A stretch of 64,000 nucleotides of DNA from assembly GCA_022709695.1 (NCBI GenBank), contig JAKLII010000001.1, positions 584,881 through 648,880 on the forward strand, written 5' to 3'. The DNA comes from Bacteroidota bacterium. Lineage in GTDB: Bacteria > Bacteroidota > Bacteroidia > Bacteroidales > SKPS01. Numbering within the stretch: position 1 is the stretch's first letter; every line of letters starts with the position of its first letter. The notes below the pieces were generated by a model. It was not told the origin of the DNA, made no database searches, and saw nothing but the letters and a program-made list of their open reading frames with translations. Of this stretch, positions 61,876-64,000 are shown piece by piece. A program made the position numbers and the translations under genes.

Positions 61876-62941
61876 ATTCCTTTATTTCGGCATCACCGGC
61901 AAGCACATGGGCAGCGCTGGTAAACAGCCCCTCCATCTCCCGTTCGCCGGGATATACTTTCACGTCGGCAATGAATTTCACCCTGCGGGTGATCTCACGG
62001 ATGATATAGTCGCTGTAGGCGAGCCCGCCGGTGATCAGGATGCCGTCGACGTTGCCCTCGAGCACCGTGGCCAGGGCTCCCACCTCTTTGGCCACCTGGT
62101 AGGCGAGCGCATTGTAAATCAGCGTGGCTTCTTCGTCACCCTCCAGCACGCGCTGCTCTACCAGTTTTGCGTCCTTCGTCCCCATGTAGGCTTTCATTCC
62201 GCCATGATGGGTGATGATATCAAGCAATTCTTCTCTGGTATATTTGCCTGAGAAACAAAGCTCTATGAGCTGTCCTACCGGCAAGCTTCCGGTGCGTGCC
62301 GACGACATGGGGCCATCGCCGTGCAGCCCGTTGTTCACGTCGATGATTCTTCCGCAGCAGTGAGCACCCACCGAAATTCCGGAGCCCATGTGCACCACGA
62401 TGAATTTTCCCTCTTCGTAAGTCTTTCCGATCATGGAGGCATAATGGCGTGCCACGGTGCGCTGGCTGAGGGTATGCATGATGCTGATGCGGTTGATGCC
62501 CGGCAATCCGGATACCTTGGCAATATCAGTCATCTCGTCGGTGCAGGCTGGATCTACCGTTATGGCTTTCACCCCATTCCCGATCAACGCAGCGATGTCA
62601 TAGGCAATCAGCGCCCCTAGGTTCGATTCATGCTCGGCCATCGGATGGTGCAGGTCTTCGATCATCTTCTCATTCACCGAATAGATGCCGCCCGGAATGG
62701 GTTTCAGTACCCCCCCGCGGCACACCACAATCCCGATATCGGCCAGGTTGATGTGGGCACGCTCAAGTTCAGTGAGTACTGCTGATTTGCGCAATTCAAA
62801 CTGCCCCATCACCCCGTTGCACTGCTGGAGATCCTCTTCTCTGTGGCGTATGTTAATCAGAAACAGGGCTTCACGATTGTTTCGCACAGAAACCAGGGTA
62901 GTCTGTGATACCGTTTTCAGGACAAGAATCAGGTTCTTCAT
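61868..62941 (-). CDS. Butyrate kinase paralogue with degenerate N-terminal phosphate loop
   Basis: This 357-residue protein is clearly homologous to the Buk at 49385-50485: VVCRGGVLKPIPGG, HMGSGISVGAHCCG, NNGLHGDGPMSSARTG, GQLIELCFSGKYTREEL, GILITGGLAYSDYI. The N-terminal loop differs. Where Buk has VINPGSTSTKIAV, this protein has VLKTVSQTTLVSV, so the Asn, Gly and Lys of the phosphate-1 motif are replaced by Lys, Val and Leu. The rest of the protein is well kept and the frame is open, so it is probably a functional protein with altered or lost kinase activity. It overlaps a DUF6125-like gene and is divergent from an acyl-CoA dehydrogenase. Confidence 0.85.
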   Translation of the reverse strand: MKNLILVLKTVSQTTLVSVRNNREALFLINIRHREEDLQQCNGVMGQFELRKSAVLTELERAHINLADIGIVVCRGGVLKPIPGGIYSVNEKMIEDLHHPMAEHESNLGALIAYDIAALIGNGVKAITVDPACTDEMTDIAKVSGLPGINRISIMHTLSQRTVARHYASMIGKTYEEGKFIVVHMGSGISVGAHCCGRIIDVNNGLHGDGPMSSARTGSLPVGQLIELCFSGKYTREELLDIITHHGGMKAYMGTKDAKLVEQRVLEGDEEATLIYNALAYQVAKEVGALATVLEGNVDGILITGGLAYSDYIIREITRRVKFIADVKVYPGEREMEGLFTSAAHVLAGDAEIKEYV

Positions 62942-62970
62942 AGGGTGATGGTTTGTGATTTATAGTGTAA

Positions 62971-63162
62971 CAAAATTAACAATATCCCGGAACAGGCAAA
63001 TGCGGTTTGCAAATTATCCGTTAAACACCATTCGTGCGGCATTGTTCTGAGAATTGGGACTTATGTTACAGGATTGCATTTATTTTGCCAGCCAAGAGCT
63101 ATCATACTGATAATCAAACGGATAATATCAGCCTTGTATATCCTGAAAAATTTCTATCTTTG
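62971..63162. promoter_or_regulatory. Divergent promoters of the kinase paralogue and acyl-CoA dehydrogenase
   Basis: Minus strand: TTG (62999-62997), an 18-nt spacer and TAATTTTG (62978-62971) drive the kinase paralogue. Plus strand: TTG (63134-63136), an 18-nt spacer and TATCTTTG (63155-63162) drive the acyl-CoA dehydrogenase, 34 nt before its ATG. Both fit the Bacteroidota consensus well. I see no clear palindrome between them. Confidence 0.65.
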
Positions 63163-63196
63163 CCCCCCGAATGATAAACCAACCAAAATACTGAAC

Positions 63197-64000
63197 ATGA
63201 AAAGCGGAGAATTTCTGGCCAAAAACATCCTGCCCGAAGAGGCATTCATTCCCGAAGCGTTTAACGAAGAACAACTGATGATTGCCGATACCATAAAGGC
63301 ATTCATTGATACTGAAGTATATCCGAACCTCGACAAGCTCGACAAGGGGGACCGCAGCCTGATGGCCGGCACCCTGAAGAAAGCCGGCGAACTTGGGCTG
63401 ATGGGAATAGCCTTGCCTGAGGAACTGGGTGGTTTCGGACAGGATTTCGTTACCCAGATGCTTGCTGCCGAGATGGTTGGGGCCGGCTATTCGTTCTCAG
63501 TTTCCTTCATGTGCCATACCGGTATCGGAACCATGCCCATCATGTATTACGGCAACCAGGATCAGCGTGAGCGTTACGTTACCAGACTCGCCACCGGTGA
63601 ACTGCTGGGCGCATACTGCCTTACCGAACCGGGTGCCGGAAGTGACGCCAATTCAGGAAAAACCAATGCCAAATTGAGTGAAGACGGCAAACACTATATC
63701 CTGAACGGACAGAAGATGTGGATCACCAACGGTGGGTTCTGCGACACCCAGGTGGTGTTTGCAAAAATCGACAACGACCGCATCCTCAGTGCCTTCATCG
63801 TGGAAACCGCCTGGCCGGGTGTTGTGATTGGGCCGGATGAGGTGAAGATGGGGATCAAAGGCTCTTCCACCACCCAGATCTATTACAATGACGTGAAGGT
63901 TCCGGTAGAGAACCTGATCGGGAAGCGGGGCGACGGCTTCCGCATTGCCCTGAGCATTCTGCACATGGGCCGTATGAAGCTGGGTGCCAACGTAATCGGT
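63197..64000 (+). CDS. Acyl-CoA dehydrogenase (partial, runs off the window)
   Basis: ATG 63197 (MKSGEFLAKNILPEEAFIPE) opens a frame to the right edge (268 codons visible). The motifs are YCLTEPGAGSDANS and NGQKMWITNGGFCD (FAD/substrate binding), then EVKMGIKGSSTTQIYY and KVPVENLIGKRGDGF. The 30-residue N-terminal leader (FLAKNILPEEAFIPEAFNEEQ) is typical of the long ~590-residue acyl-CoA dehydrogenases of Bacteroidota (with a C-terminal extension), not the short Bcd type encoded at 42641-43780. Probably the first gene of a fatty-acid operon continuing to the right. Confidence 0.92.
   Translation, partial: MKSGEFLAKNILPEEAFIPEAFNEEQLMIADTIKAFIDTEVYPNLDKLDKGDRSLMAGTLKKAGELGLMGIALPEELGGFGQDFVTQMLAAEMVGAGYSFSVSFMCHTGIGTMPIMYYGNQDQRERYVTRLATGELLGAYCLTEPGAGSDANSGKTNAKLSEDGKHYILNGQKMWITNGGFCDTQVVFAKIDNDRILSAFIVETAWPGVVIGPDEVKMGIKGSSTTQIYYNDVKVPVENLIGKRGDGFRIALSILHMGRMKLGANVIG

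Overview
The window looks like a chromosome segment of an anaerobic member of the Bacteroidota, probably Bacteroidales-like. Three things point that way: seven secreted proteins carry a type IX secretion (T9SS) C-terminal sorting domain; many genes are preceded by the Bacteroidota -7 box TAnnTTTG with a TTG about 18-21 nt upstream and no purine-rich Shine-Dalgarno; and the metabolic block is built around ETF, an ETF:menaquinone-type oxidoreductase and butyrate kinases. Species identity cannot be read from the sequence.

Region 1 (1-19.9 kb, AT-rich, mostly minus strand) is a defence island on an integrated mobile element. From the left edge it holds a DISARM system (drmA cut by the window, drmE), two unrecognised genes, and a type I restriction-modification operon hsdR-hsdM-hsdS. 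Four further genes are appended to that operon with overlaps or very short gaps: a small PD-(D/E)xK-like protein, a DUF4365-like protein, a 52-residue protein and a HEPN-like protein. The DISARM and hsd operons share a near-identical 22-bp element at the same distance upstream of the same -7 box. The mobile core follows: an unknown 148-residue protein, an AEP primase-SF2 helicase fusion, a ribbon-helix-helix (RHH) regulator, an HTH (excisionase-like) gene and a tyrosine recombinase. The three early genes of this core share AT palindromes in their promoters.

Region 2 (20-38 kb) is an envelope/secretion region: a septoil-knot repeat protein, two decayed genes (one a serine-recombinase tail with a T8 frameshift), a WG-repeat protein, seven T9SS cargo proteins (LamG, M23 peptidase, DUF2341/Gly-rich, beta-propeller/SdrB and others), an outer-membrane-type protein, a lipoprotein and a Pmp3-type membrane protein.

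Region 3 (38-55 kb) is a short-chain acyl-CoA module: a two-gene ETF:menaquinone oxidoreductase-like complex, etfA/etfB, acyl-CoA dehydrogenase, a hydrolase, a FabK/NMO-like flavoprotein, thiolase, 3-hydroxyacyl-CoA dehydrogenase, enoyl-CoA hydratase, butyrate kinase and the fused isobutyryl-CoA mutase IcmF. Together these would interconvert isobutyryl- and butyryl-CoA, run beta-oxidation or its reverse, exchange electrons with quinone, and make ATP through butyrate kinase. A RAYT-type transposase sits among triloop palindromes within this block.

Region 4 (55-64 kb) has secreted and outer-membrane proteins, an alpha/beta hydrolase, an XRE-pentapeptide regulator, a second butyrate-kinase paralogue whose N-terminal phosphate loop is degenerate and which overlaps a DUF6125-like gene, and a divergent acyl-CoA dehydrogenase cut by the right edge. 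I found no rRNA, tRNA or CRISPR array.
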